A model generated the notes under the pieces. The model saw only the letters and a program-made list of their open reading frames with translations. It was not told the origin of the DNA and searched no databases. From Acetatifactor sp. (lineage in GTDB: Bacteria > Bacillota > Clostridia > Lachnospirales > Lachnospiraceae), in the NCBI GenBank assembly GCA_024693365.1, contig JAILLF010000037.1, forward strand, positions 62,001-126,000: a stretch of DNA of 64,000 nt. Direction: 5' to 3'. The stretch's first letter is position 1. The number at the start of each line of letters is the position of its first letter. The position numbers and the translations under genes are program-made. Positions 24,901 to 33,067 of the stretch are shown here, piece after piece.

Positions 24901-25670
24901 AAGGTGACGAACTGATCTTTACGGTGAACGTGGGACCTCACATGCTCGGGGATGAGATCATCGCCGAGCCTCATGCCCTTGACGCACAGGGACGGGAAGT
25001 CGTTGGTCAGCGCATGAGATATTCCGTAAAGCAATATTGCATGAACATTCTCTCCAAGCCTTCTTTCTCAGGCAGTGATTTTGCAGATCTGCGAAAGCTT
25101 TGCGTGGACATTCTCGCGTATGGTGACGCTGCGCAGATTTATGCAAAATACAAGACGAATGCACTTGCAAGTGCTGAATTGACGCCGGAACAAAGAAGTC
25201 AGGGGACGGATCCTGACAGTGAAGTGGTAATTAAGACCGTAAAGGATAAGATCTATTCTGACGTGCCAGATTCCGTGAGGCTGGCAGAAATCTCGTCGGT
25301 TGCGCTGTTCCTCGAAGGGAAGATTAACATTCAGTATAAGATTACGACTAAAAATCTTAACGGACTGCGCTTAGTCGTGACTGACGGAACCAACGTGATT
25401 GGCGAATACTATCCGAATCCGAACCATAAGGACGGCAAAGGAAGATATTACGTTAATTTTGACGGACTAAACGCAGGACAGATGAAGAAGACGGTATACG
25501 CTACGGTGATGAAGGGGAATGAGAAGGTAAGCAATACCTATCGTTACAGTATTGAATCCTATATTCACTCTATGCTCGGCGCGGGCGTGGAAAACCTGGA
25601 TCAACTGCTTCGTGCGATACTGAATTACGGCGTTTCCGCGGAAGAGTACGTAAGAAATCATCAGCAATAA
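21987..25670 (+). CDS. Exported protein with tandem solute-binding domains and C-terminal module (paralogue)
   Basis: 1227 residues, TTG start with AGGAGG upstream, and a paralogue of 18070-21750 along its whole length. The signal peptide probably ends at TQA near residue 33; the MAAC at 15-18 is a weaker lipobox than in the paralogue. Solute-binding domains lie at about 47-487 and 489-915, again with GTWTWDxFE and DxNNDGVIDVY loops. The C-terminal module (923-1227) is the most diverged of the six, ending LLRAILNYGVSAEEY. The N-terminal copies of the two proteins resemble each other more than the two copies within one protein do, so the internal duplication came before the gene duplication. 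The ligand is unknown. Confidence 0.85.
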   Translation: MKAKEIRRKLYAIAMAACMVSLTAAPTQAAGKAPSAQPTQPTRFTAPEILKDASGHAYDLGGMEIIVRDWWTSTYEDPDVEKTEYELARDEYLDWIQETYNFTIKRQAISDWSSAPQDFIDYASAPADDKNYVFVLRDDPTMVKAFKTGLCADLSKLSCLDFNEWKFQTNLTHEVYTYGDAVYAMYAGYSEPHAGVYFNKRLLQEAGVDPDSIYDMQLNGTWTWDAFEQLCKTVTRDTNNDGVIDVYACNCNNGVMIEQAVYSNGGNFISKDANGKLVNSLKDEKSKEGLRFAQKLLDEYWQVEPDGAEWDYYKEAYLNGEYVFLIDHAYTMEYGLMPQYDEDTHELVYPGMSDPVGFVMFPKGPQATDYVNCWSNNFSCIPSNYDADRAWKIAFAWNLYTDEVPGFENNEVWKEEYKNFDDRAINETLAMMREKGTVTCVSEIPELLLGMDLTWNIQPHGNNLDKLIETNIKNWDYLVKRENGEVLFPEVKKDASGKPYNLGGMEIVVADWWSEPEKPAETVAEIARQDYLDWIQETYNFKISRQRICEWSDANETALNYVNAGGDDKNYVFTVHTGDTILDEMKAGKFYDLSTLDCLDFSKKKFQESNTHLRWSYEDEIYGMNADRIDSRGGVLFNVQLLCDAGISPNEIYDMQANGTWTWDKFEELCKKATKDVNNDGVIDVYGCEGYPTSIAEMAVYSNGGVYVGKDENGKFTYNVEDEATVEALEFTKKLVESDFWRPDPAGAEWDDYYDAFCDRKIAFMPGEYMSVYAPYWNYFGKGDLGFVLFPKGPKGENYADSVNDIAQVIPGCYDEDRAWKIAFAWDLFTDETYDYDDSEEWKKKLENLADERTLQETLSIPTEGIVSCESLIPGLELGYGITWEIKKGGPSISELLDANNVEFKNAIRNANGDGLLVENTDLAITNKALMLSDCIAITFRMPAPVPNDEYQDYFMVVYMKGIGDEVYPERKGDELIFTVNVGPHMLGDEIIAEPHALDAQGREVVGQRMRYSVKQYCMNILSKPSFSGSDFADLRKLCVDILAYGDAAQIYAKYKTNALASAELTPEQRSQGTDPDSEVVIKTVKDKIYSDVPDSVRLAEISSVALFLEGKINIQYKITTKNLNGLRLVVTDGTNVIGEYYPNPNHKDGKGRYYVNFDGLNAGQMKKTVYATVMKGNEKVSNTYRYSIESYIHSMLGAGVENLDQLLRAILNYGVSAEEYVRNHQQ

Positions 25671-25684
25671 ATAAAGTATCATTT

Positions 25685-25712
25685 GGGGAATGGGAAACCA
25701 TTCCCCATTTTT
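25685..25712 (+). terminator. Intrinsic terminator with GAAA loop (copy 2)
   Basis: GGGGAATGG (25685-25693), loop GAAA, CCATTCCCC (25698-25706), then ATTTTTT. It closes the exported-protein region before the polysaccharide operon. Confidence 0.88.
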
Positions 25713-25734
25713 TGTTTGTAAACTGCCTAGATTG

Positions 25735-25766
25735 TTGTTGAAGGTTTGCTCCCTTTATGATAATAT
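25735..25766 (+). promoter_or_regulatory. Probable promoter of the polysaccharide operon
   Basis: TTGTTG (25735-25740), 18 bases, then GATAAT (25759-25764). An overlapping TTGAAG, 17 bases and TAATAT is an alternative. It is the only promoter-like sequence before the nine closely packed genes up to 34174. Confidence 0.5.
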
Positions 25767-25804
25767 ACTATAGGGTCATTATGAGCTCAAGGAAGGGAAA
25801 CCAT

Positions 25805-26068
25805 ATGAAACTCAAAGACAGCGTGATCGTAAATGAAATAGACGATCAGGTAATGGCAGTCGATGCCGGTAATGGAACAAAGCGTTTTAACGGCCTGATC
25901 AAAATGAACCGGTCAGCAGGGTTTGTGGCCGGGTTGTTAAGCCACGAGACAAATCTTGATGAAATTGTCGGGGAAATGACGAAGAAGTATGACGTTACGG
26001 CGGAGGTGGCCCGGGAGAATGCCTTGAAGGTGATCGAGGCATTTGAAAGTGCAGGGTTATTGGAATGA
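25805..26068 (+). CDS. PqqD-like small protein
   Basis: 87 residues, starting at ATG 25805 after AAGGAAGGG. The pattern fits the PqqD family: beta-rich start (VIVNEIDDQVMAVD), central NRSAGFVAGLL, then a helical end with IVGEMTKKYDV and VIEAFESAGLLE. In RiPP pathways PqqD proteins bind the leader peptide and present it to tailoring enzymes. In polysaccharide clusters of Bacillota similar stand-alone copies occur with S26 peptidase and nucleotidyltransferase genes, and their role is not established. It overlaps the next gene as ATGA. The only precursor-like peptide I see is 14 kb upstream (11500). Confidence 0.75.
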   Translation: MKLKDSVIVNEIDDQVMAVDAGNGTKRFNGLIKMNRSAGFVAGLLSHETNLDEIVGEMTKKYDVTAEVARENALKVIEAFESAGLLE

Positions 26069-26502
26069 ATCGCATGACGTATGAAGAATATCTGGAAAAA
26101 AATGGCAGTCTTACGTACCGCAACATAGGCACGAGCATGCTCCCGCTGTTGAAACAGGGTCGTGACCTTTTTATTGTTGAGCGGAAAACGCAGGGGCGCT
26201 GTAAAAAATATGACGTTGTGTTATATCGCCGTCCGCCTGGACAATACGTGTTGCATCGGATCATACAGGTGAGAGTTGCGGATTACGTGCTGTTAGGTGA
26301 TAACTGCATCAATAAGGAATATGGCATAAAAGATGAAGACATTCTGGGAGTTATGACGGGATACGTGAGGAAAGGAAAACGCAAGAGCTGCAAATCCATT
26401 CCGTATTTGATTTACTCGAGATCCTGGACATGGATGAGTCCCGTGAGGATCTTTTGTAAAAAAATGATGGCGACGATCAGTCACCTTGGAAAACGAAAGT
26501 GA
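26065..26502 (+). CDS. S24/S26-type signal peptidase-like protein
   Basis: 145 residues, overlapping the PqqD gene by four bases. GTSMLPLL (residues 22-29) is the catalytic-Ser box of the S24/S26 peptidases. YVLHRII places a His where signal peptidase I of the usual bacterial type has Lys, as in the SipW/archaeal group. LLGDNC matches the last conserved box. There is no obvious N-terminal membrane anchor; a hydrophobic stretch near 110-135 is weak. It probably processes a peptide or protein linked to this operon. The substrate is unknown. Confidence 0.72.
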   Translation: MNRMTYEEYLEKNGSLTYRNIGTSMLPLLKQGRDLFIVERKTQGRCKKYDVVLYRRPPGQYVLHRIIQVRVADYVLLGDNCINKEYGIKDEDILGVMTGYVRKGKRKSCKSIPYLIYSRSWTWMSPVRIFCKKMMATISHLGKRK

Positions 26503-26509
26503 GATAGTA

Positions 26510-27613
26510 ATGGGAAAGAGAATTCTTTTTTTGGCTCAGCATTTTGTTACGCTTTATTCTTTTCGCCGTGAACTTATCGAAAAGTTGGTGGCGGAGGGAC
26601 ATGAAGTGTATTTGTCGCTTCCAGAGTCAGAGGATAACGTGTTCTTTGAAAAAATGGGATGTAAAATAGTGTTAACGGATATTGAAAGGCGTGGAGTGAA
26701 TCCCCTGAATGATCTCAAGTTGATCAAGTTTTATAAGAAAATGATACCTGAGGTTGATCCAGACATAGTCTTTTCCTATACGATCAAACCAAACGTATAT
26801 GGTGCGATGGTGACCAGTGGAAGGAATAAAAAGCATAAGAAGTATAACCAGATCTGTAACGTGACGGGCACGGGCGGAATGTTCCTGCGCAATAACTTCG
26901 TTACTGCAATATGCAAGCTGTTGTACGGCGTTTCCGTCAAAAATTGTTATAAGGTATTTTTCCAAAATACGAGCGACCGGGATGCATTTATCAAGAAAAA
27001 GATGGTGAAAGACAACTGGGAAATGATACCTGGATCCGGAGTGAACATTGAACAGTTTTCCTACATGCCGTTGCCGGAAGGAGATGACATTAATTTCATC
27101 TTTATCGGGCGCGTCATGAAGTTAAAGGGAATAGATGAGTTCCTTGAGGCGGCAAGATTAACAAAAGAAAAGCATCCCAATGCCCATTTCTATATTGCCG
27201 GATTTGTTGAGGAACCGGCATGTGAAAAGAAGATTGCGGCCTATGGTGACGCGGTGGTATTCATCGGATACGTCAAGAACATTGTCGAAGAGATAAAGAA
27301 GTGCCATTGTACGATTCTTCCATCCCATGGAGGAGAAGGCGTGCCAAACGTCCTGTTGGAGTCTGCTGCGATGGGACGCATTTGCATAGGCAGTAAGATA
27401 CCTGGCACGGAAGACGTGATAGATGACGGAGTAACGGGTTATCTTTTTGAAAAAGAAAGCGTTGACAGTCTATTGGCAGCCATTGAAAAAGTACTGGCGT
27501 TGACGCCTGAACAAAGAAAAGAAATGGGTATGGCTGGGCGGACCAAAGTTGAAACCACTTTCAACCGGGAGATCGTAGTCCGGAAATACGTTGATGAGGT
27601 AATGAAAGCATGA
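26510..27613 (+). CDS. Glycosyltransferase family 4 (GT-B)
   Basis: 367 residues. I chose ATG 26510; a TTG at 26486 would overlap the previous gene. It has a GT-B layout: an N-terminal Rossmann-type start (LFLAQHFVTLYSFRREL) and a C-terminal nucleotide-sugar-binding half beginning FIFIGRVMKLKGIDEFLEAA. The donor-site signature is HGGEGVPNVLLESAAMG with its E-x7-E spacing. It resembles capsule and exopolysaccharide transferases that extend a lipid-linked sugar on the cytoplasmic face. It overlaps the next gene as ATGA. The sugar cannot be predicted. Confidence 0.85.
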   Translation: MGKRILFLAQHFVTLYSFRRELIEKLVAEGHEVYLSLPESEDNVFFEKMGCKIVLTDIERRGVNPLNDLKLIKFYKKMIPEVDPDIVFSYTIKPNVYGAMVTSGRNKKHKKYNQICNVTGTGGMFLRNNFVTAICKLLYGVSVKNCYKVFFQNTSDRDAFIKKKMVKDNWEMIPGSGVNIEQFSYMPLPEGDDINFIFIGRVMKLKGIDEFLEAARLTKEKHPNAHFYIAGFVEEPACEKKIAAYGDAVVFIGYVKNIVEEIKKCHCTILPSHGGEGVPNVLLESAAMGRICIGSKIPGTEDVIDDGVTGYLFEKESVDSLLAAIEKVLALTPEQRKEMGMAGRTKVETTFNREIVVRKYVDEVMKA

Positions 27614-28518
27614 ACGGATACAAGAAAGTCATTAAGTCTGGAAAAATGCGAATGGCCATTTTGAACATGCTTCGTTTTTTGCCGGATTCATTGATGCTTT
27701 CGATACAGTACAGGATTAAGCTTGGAAGAAAACTGGACTTAAAGAATCCAAAAAGATATACGGAAAAACTGCAATGGTACAAGATGCATTACAGAAATCC
27801 CGTGATGCATCAATGCGTTGATAAGTACTTGGCCCGTGAATACGTTAAGGGTAAAGGGCTGGAAGAGATTCTTGTGAAGTTGATCGGCAAATATGATTCC
27901 GTTAACGACATTGACTGGGATAACTTGCCTAATCAATTTGTTATCAAGACCACGCATGGCAGCGGAGGGAACAACGTAGTTATTTGCCCTGACAAAACAA
28001 AGCTGGATGTTTCGGCTTTGAAAGGAACGCTGGAAACTTCAAGTCATCCCGTAAAAACCAATACGGCGGGGAGAGAGTGGGCTTATTACGGCTTGCATCC
28101 TGGCATAATTGTCGAAGAACTTTTGGTCAACAGCGAGAATCCGAAGGCGGGCATCAATGATTACAAGATTTTTTGCTACAACGGAGTTGCGAAGTATGTC
28201 GTGCTAGACGCTGACCGTTATATAGGCCATAAGCGCAACATTTATGACAGGGAATGGAATGATTTACGTATTTTAAGCGATTGCCCGGCCGTGGACAGGG
28301 AGATCCCAAAGCCGCAAAATCTGGATGAACTGTTGGAAGTGGCGGAAAAACTGTCGGAAGGATTTCCGTACGTACGCATAGATCTTTATGACGTGGACAG
28401 TAAGATTTATTTTGGAGAATTGACTTTTTATCCTTGGAGCGGATACGTTCAATTTGAGCCGGATGAATGGGATACAATCTTCGGCGAAGACTTTAATTTG
28501 ATTCGATGGGGGAAATAG
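27610..28518 (+). CDS. TupA-like ATP-grasp protein
   Basis: 302 residues. KTTHGSGGNNVV is the glycine-rich ATP-binding loop and IVEELL follows at the usual distance. The C-terminal part (YVRIDLYDVDSKIYFGELTFYPW) carries acidic metal-binding residues of the ATP-grasp fold. It matches the TupA-like family found in teichuronopeptide and polysaccharide clusters, which is thought to form amide bonds between a carboxylate (such as a uronic acid) and an amino compound. In this operon it suggests a polysaccharide decorated with an amino acid or similar group. Confidence 0.8.
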   Translation: MNGYKKVIKSGKMRMAILNMLRFLPDSLMLSIQYRIKLGRKLDLKNPKRYTEKLQWYKMHYRNPVMHQCVDKYLAREYVKGKGLEEILVKLIGKYDSVNDIDWDNLPNQFVIKTTHGSGGNNVVICPDKTKLDVSALKGTLETSSHPVKTNTAGREWAYYGLHPGIIVEELLVNSENPKAGINDYKIFCYNGVAKYVVLDADRYIGHKRNIYDREWNDLRILSDCPAVDREIPKPQNLDELLEVAEKLSEGFPYVRIDLYDVDSKIYFGELTFYPWSGYVQFEPDEWDTIFGEDFNLIRWGK

Positions 28519-28523
28519 CCATA

Positions 28524-29447
28524 ATGAAAACGCCGAAGGTAACAATACTAATGTCTACTTTTAATGGCGAGAAATACTTAAAAGAGCAGGTAGACGGCAT
28601 TGAGAATCAAAGTGGCGTTGAGGTGGTCTTGAAGATCCGGGACGATGGCTCGACTGACGGAACGACGGAGATCATTAAAGAGTTAAAGGAACGGTATGGC
28701 AACATAGAACTTACCCAAGGCGAAAACATTGGTTACGCAAATAGTTTTATGTCCCTTATGTTAGAAGAAGACGACGACAGTGATTATTATGCGTTCGCCG
28801 ATCAAGACGACATATGGGATTCGCTCAAGATGCAGCGAGCCATAACGGTGCTTGCGGAGCGGGATTACTACTTATATGCCAGTTCGCTTACCATCGTGGA
28901 TGAGAATGATCAAGTGGTAGGCGAGAAGAAATTTGAAAATTTTAAGCCAACCGTTGGAAGCGTTTTGTCGAGAAACCGATTGGCAGGGTGCACCATGGTT
29001 TTTGGAAAGGCCCTCTATGAGGATTTTCGTTCGCAGCTTGGCAATGTCATAAAGAGCAATTCCTTTGGCTTCGGGCATGACGGGTGGCTAATGCTGTATT
29101 GTCTGTTGAATCGCGGAGAAATCATCGTTGATGATGAATCTCACATTCATTACAGGAGGCACTCAAGTACGATCACCAGCTCTCACGGCGGATGGAAAAA
29201 AAGAATCCAGAATGAACTCAGGATCTTTAATAACAAAGAAAACCGCAGAGTGCGGCTGGCCCAAATCCTGCTGGACCATTACAAAGAATCGTACAGTGAT
29301 GATTGCCTTAGGGTCTTGAAAGAGATCGTGGGATATAAGGAAAATTTCAGGTATCGCATGAAACTACTTTTTGGCAAGGACGTAAAATGTGGGATACCGG
29401 TTGTAGACTTTAAGAATTCTCTAGCCATCCTATTTCGAAAGTATTGA
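28524..29447 (+). CDS. Glycosyltransferase family 2, rhamnosyltransferase-like
   Basis: 307 residues. ATG 28524 has GGGGGA upstream; ATG 28506 lacks a ribosome site and overlaps the previous gene. It has a GT-A fold: VTILMSTFNGEKYL at the start, IRDDGSTDGT, and FADQDDIWDSLKM holding the metal-binding acidic motif. C-terminal GHDGWLMLYCLL fits the catalytic-base region. It is close in pattern to rhamnosyl or galactosyl transferases of cell-wall polysaccharide operons. The sugar is unproven. Confidence 0.82.
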   Translation: MKTPKVTILMSTFNGEKYLKEQVDGIENQSGVEVVLKIRDDGSTDGTTEIIKELKERYGNIELTQGENIGYANSFMSLMLEEDDDSDYYAFADQDDIWDSLKMQRAITVLAERDYYLYASSLTIVDENDQVVGEKKFENFKPTVGSVLSRNRLAGCTMVFGKALYEDFRSQLGNVIKSNSFGFGHDGWLMLYCLLNRGEIIVDDESHIHYRRHSSTITSSHGGWKKRIQNELRIFNNKENRRVRLAQILLDHYKESYSDDCLRVLKEIVGYKENFRYRMKLLFGKDVKCGIPVVDFKNSLAILFRKY

Positions 29448-29457
29448 GGTCGCTCAC

Positions 29458-30318
29458 ATGATTATTGCCGGAATCGTATGCTATCATCCGCAGACAAGTC
29501 TTCTTAAAAAAAGCCTGGATTCAATCGCAGGAAACGTTTCCAGCATCGTTGTCATTGATAACGGATCAGATAACGTGGAGGAAATTTCGGATTGCTGCCA
29601 GTCCTATCCGAACGTGAAACTGATCAAGAATGAGAAGAATGAAGGAATTGCGAAAGCATTGAACCAGATTTTTCAGCATGCGGATGAAATGGGAGGCGAC
29701 TATGTCTTATGCCTGGATCAGGACAGCATTATGCCTGAGGGAATGGTACAGACCTATAAAAAGGTACTGCGTGACTACTCCGACAAAGAACGGATTGGAA
29801 TACTGTGTCCGCGGATTCACGATCGCGCGACTAACAGAACGTGGCCAGCCGTTCCAGACGGCGCGGAGGTTAGTAAGACGGAACGATGCATTACCAGCGG
29901 ATCATTGAATTCTCTTCCGGCATGGAAAGAAGTGGGCGGATTTGACGAATACCTTTTTATCGACGAAGTGGACCATGATTATTCCTTCCGGATTATCCAG
30001 AATGGATACGCAATTCTTTTGTGCACGGACGTTGTTATAGATCATCAGATAGGGAATACGGTGATTAGGCATTTGTTTGGAAAAACTATTTACGTGCGCA
30101 ATCATAATGCGTTTCGGAAGTATTACATGGTGCGCAACATGATTTACGTGGGGAAAAAGCATTATGGAAGAGTCAGGGTCAGAGACGTGGGACACGCCGT
30201 GCTGTTTACCCTGAAAACCATTATTTATGAGTCAGATAAAAGAAATAAGCTGAAAGCATGTTTCAAGGGCATGGCAGATGGATGCAAACATAATCATGGA
30301 GAGAATATAAAGGTATAA
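29458..30318 (+). CDS. Glycosyltransferase family 2, RfbF-like rhamnosyltransferase
   Basis: 286 residues, ten bases after the previous gene. Key patterns are VVIDNGSDN, NEGIAKALNQ, LCLDQDS (acidic metal site) and EVGGFDEYLFIDEVDHDYSFR, typical of the rhamnosyltransferase branch of GT2. A soluble cytoplasmic enzyme is expected, adding a sugar to the lipid-linked repeat unit. No dTDP-rhamnose genes lie in the window, so the donor, if rhamnose, is made elsewhere. Confidence 0.82.
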   Translation: MIIAGIVCYHPQTSLLKKSLDSIAGNVSSIVVIDNGSDNVEEISDCCQSYPNVKLIKNEKNEGIAKALNQIFQHADEMGGDYVLCLDQDSIMPEGMVQTYKKVLRDYSDKERIGILCPRIHDRATNRTWPAVPDGAEVSKTERCITSGSLNSLPAWKEVGGFDEYLFIDEVDHDYSFRIIQNGYAILLCTDVVIDHQIGNTVIRHLFGKTIYVRNHNAFRKYYMVRNMIYVGKKHYGRVRVRDVGHAVLFTLKTIIYESDKRNKLKACFKGMADGCKHNHGENIKV

Positions 30319-30320
30319 AT

Positions 30321-31625
30321 ATGGAACGGCTGTTAATACTGCTTTTATTGCTTCTGTTTTTTATGATATATAAGTTAGACGGAAAACGTATAACGACGCC
30401 GGCTTGCCTGTCCGTTTTGGCTTTCATGATTTCCGCGTTGGTTTTTGCCATTAATGCGGAAAAGTGGGAAACCGAGATACGGATTGAAACGGTATGGCTG
30501 ATCTTTACCGCACTTCTTGTCTTCTGGATTGGTTCTAAGGCTAAATTCAAAATTAAATTCGCTGGTTCAAAGCGGGATGAAAACTTGCAGGACAACGTTT
30601 ATTATGACGTGAAGCCTATCATTATCATCGCCTTATTCCTTGCGGGAATGGTGGTTGATTTCGTTATCTACAGAAGGGCAATGCAGATCATCTCTAACTA
30701 CGCGGCAGGAAAATTTGCACTTTACACCCTTAGAAATGCCCTTGCAAAAGATGCGAGCTGGGGTACGATAATCTCCATTTTGAGGGAAGGCTATTATGCC
30801 GTTGGATACAGTTGTCTGTTTGTGTACTGCGTAAACATTTCATACGCCCCCAAAACGTCCTGGAAAAAGTGGCTTTACGTTCTGCTGCCCGTCATACCGA
30901 TGCTGATTGCCATGTTTATGTCTACGGGACGCACGGGCTTTATCAGGGTCACTTGCGTGTTGTTTATTTCTTTGATCACGCTTATCAATTATTCCAAGAG
31001 AGTCAAAATAGGCAAGCTTGCCAGAAATGGAATCCTGGTATTTGCCGCGTTGCTTTACGTCTTTTTTCAATTGGGTAAGGCAACTGGAAAGAGCCAGATC
31101 TTTAGTGCTTTTGATACCTTATCCATCTATGTTGGTTCTTCCATAGGCGCACTGGACGGTTACCTAAAGAATCCCGTCAGCTTTTCAAATTCGTTTGCGG
31201 GAGAAACTCTCTATGGCTTAAGAAAAATAGCGCGGATTTTCAATGAAAGGATCGTGGCAACACCCATTCCGCTTCCTTTCCATTACGTGGTGCATGGATA
31301 CAATACAAACGTTTACACGGCCTTGCGCAGATATATCAATGACTTTGGCATTGTCGGGATGTATGGGATCATGGCCATGAAGGGAATGATTTTTGGCCAC
31401 TGGGAGCAGTCCCTTCGTGAGAAGAAGAACCGAGGCCTTTCTTTACTGCTGTATGCCTATTTTATGTATGACATTGTCATGCAATCCATTGAAGAGAATT
31501 TTCTACGTGAACTGTTTACGGTTGCGCAGATTTTTATTATGATCGTTTTTTTCCTGTTGTATTACTACGTGCTCATGCCGTCAAGGACGTACGGGCCGGC
31601 AGAAAAAGAAGAGTTGAGGAATTGA
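30321..31625 (+). CDS. Wzy-like oligosaccharide repeat-unit polymerase
   Basis: 434 residues with about ten membrane segments and a large extracytoplasmic loop (about 250-330). Two bases separate it from the GT2 gene and one base from the flippase gene. Sequence conservation in this family is low, so the call rests on topology, length and position between glycosyltransferases and Wzx. It would join flipped repeat units on the outer face of the membrane. Confidence 0.75.
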   Translation: MERLLILLLLLLFFMIYKLDGKRITTPACLSVLAFMISALVFAINAEKWETEIRIETVWLIFTALLVFWIGSKAKFKIKFAGSKRDENLQDNVYYDVKPIIIIALFLAGMVVDFVIYRRAMQIISNYAAGKFALYTLRNALAKDASWGTIISILREGYYAVGYSCLFVYCVNISYAPKTSWKKWLYVLLPVIPMLIAMFMSTGRTGFIRVTCVLFISLITLINYSKRVKIGKLARNGILVFAALLYVFFQLGKATGKSQIFSAFDTLSIYVGSSIGALDGYLKNPVSFSNSFAGETLYGLRKIARIFNERIVATPIPLPFHYVVHGYNTNVYTALRRYINDFGIVGMYGIMAMKGMIFGHWEQSLREKKNRGLSLLLYAYFMYDIVMQSIEENFLRELFTVAQIFIMIVFFLLYYYVLMPSRTYGPAEKEELRN

Positions 31626-31626
31626 C

Positions 31627-33051
31627 ATGCAAAAAAGTTTTGCAAAAAATATGGCATACAACGTCACGTACAAAATGCTTAACGTGCTATTCCCGCTTAT
31701 TTCCATGGCCATCGTTTCCAGGGCTCTGCTTCCGCCGGGAGTCGGAAAGGTTACTTCGGCACAAAACATTGTCATGTATTTCACTTTTTTGGCACCGCTG
31801 GGACTTGCGTCTTATGGTACCAGGGAAGTAGCCAAGGTTCACGGCAAGGAATTGAATAAGCTGTTTAGTGAGCTTTTCGTCATAAACACGATATCAACTT
31901 TTCTGTGCGTTGCGGTGTATTACTTGATGGTTTTGGGTGTGCCGCGGTTTACGGCGGAGAGGAATCTGTATTTTATTTCCGGATTCGCGATTGTGCTGAA
32001 TTTTTTCAATGTCGATTGGTTCTTTCAGGGGAAGGAAGAGTTTCGCTACATTGCCGTCCGAAGTATTTTGGTCAAGGCACTTATGCTCGTTGGCATTCTT
32101 TTTTTTGTCCATGAGACTGCTGACTATCAAAAATATGCGTTCATACACGTGATGGCAATCGGAGGCAACTATTTATTTAACGTTGCTTACGTTTGGAAGA
32201 GCGAGGTCAGATTCACGATCCGGAACCTGGAGCTAAAAAAGCATTTTTCCGCACTCGCGGTCTTGTTGGCGACGAACGTTGCGGTAGAGTTGTATTCCCT
32301 GATCGACGTCACCATGTTGGGCTTTACGTGTTCGGATGAGGTGGTGGCGTATTATTCCAATGCCATGCGTCTGGTTAAGGTAGCGATTTTTGTGATTGCC
32401 GCAATTGGCGGAGTAACGTTGCCGAGAATCATGAAGTTACTTTCTGAAAAAAGGCAGGATGAGATTGACCGGCTGGTATCCGGCGTTGTCATGCTTATGC
32501 TGGCACTGGCGCTGCCTTGTTGCGCAGGAATGGCATGCTTGGCAGACAAGATTGTATTTGTTCTCTTCGGGAAAGACTTCGCGGAGTCCATCCCCGTAGT
32601 GATCATATTATCCGGACTCTTTTTGTTTCTGACGTTTAGTAATTTCCTTGGCACGCAGGTACTTGTTGCCTATGGAAAGGAAAGCGAAGCCCTGGTCGCC
32701 ACGATTATAGGCGCAGTTGTGAACATATCGCTTAACGTGTTTTTGATTAAGGCATATCAGCATAAAGGCGCGGCGATCGCCTCCGTGATCAGCGAATGCA
32801 TTGTCTTGGTGATCATGTATCTTTTCGCAAGGAAGCATTTTAAATTGAAATTGGATGCGAGGCTTATTATTTCGGCAATTATCGGCTGCCTGCTCATGGC
32901 TGCCGTCGTATGGACGGTTAAGGGTATTTGGGAAAACATGTTTGTGTCGCTTGCCGTTGGCATAGTCGCGGGAGTGCTTTCGTATGGGCTTTTTGTTTTT
33001 TCCATCAACAGGCATTTCTTCAAAACTATGTTCAAGCTGTTTGTGAAATAG
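31627..33051 (+). CDS. Wzx-like polysaccharide flippase (MOP superfamily)
   Basis: 474 residues with 12-14 membrane segments. The N-terminal pattern KNMAYNVTYKMLNVLFPLI and early SRALLPPGVGKV fit the oligosaccharide flippases, as does YGTREVAK. It would move lipid-linked repeat units across the membrane for the polymerase next to it. Confidence 0.87.
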   Translation: MQKSFAKNMAYNVTYKMLNVLFPLISMAIVSRALLPPGVGKVTSAQNIVMYFTFLAPLGLASYGTREVAKVHGKELNKLFSELFVINTISTFLCVAVYYLMVLGVPRFTAERNLYFISGFAIVLNFFNVDWFFQGKEEFRYIAVRSILVKALMLVGILFFVHETADYQKYAFIHVMAIGGNYLFNVAYVWKSEVRFTIRNLELKKHFSALAVLLATNVAVELYSLIDVTMLGFTCSDEVVAYYSNAMRLVKVAIFVIAAIGGVTLPRIMKLLSEKRQDEIDRLVSGVVMLMLALALPCCAGMACLADKIVFVLFGKDFAESIPVVIILSGLFLFLTFSNFLGTQVLVAYGKESEALVATIIGAVVNISLNVFLIKAYQHKGAAIASVISECIVLVIMYLFARKHFKLKLDARLIISAIIGCLLMAAVVWTVKGIWENMFVSLAVGIVAGVLSYGLFVFSINRHFFKTMFKLFVK

Positions 33052-33067
33052 AAAGAGGGAAGAAACC

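Noticed and set aside
3246..25670. Sortase-anchored surface proteins
   Set aside because: None of the six chains ends in LPxTG plus a membrane helix and basic tail; they end in the YGDSA helix.
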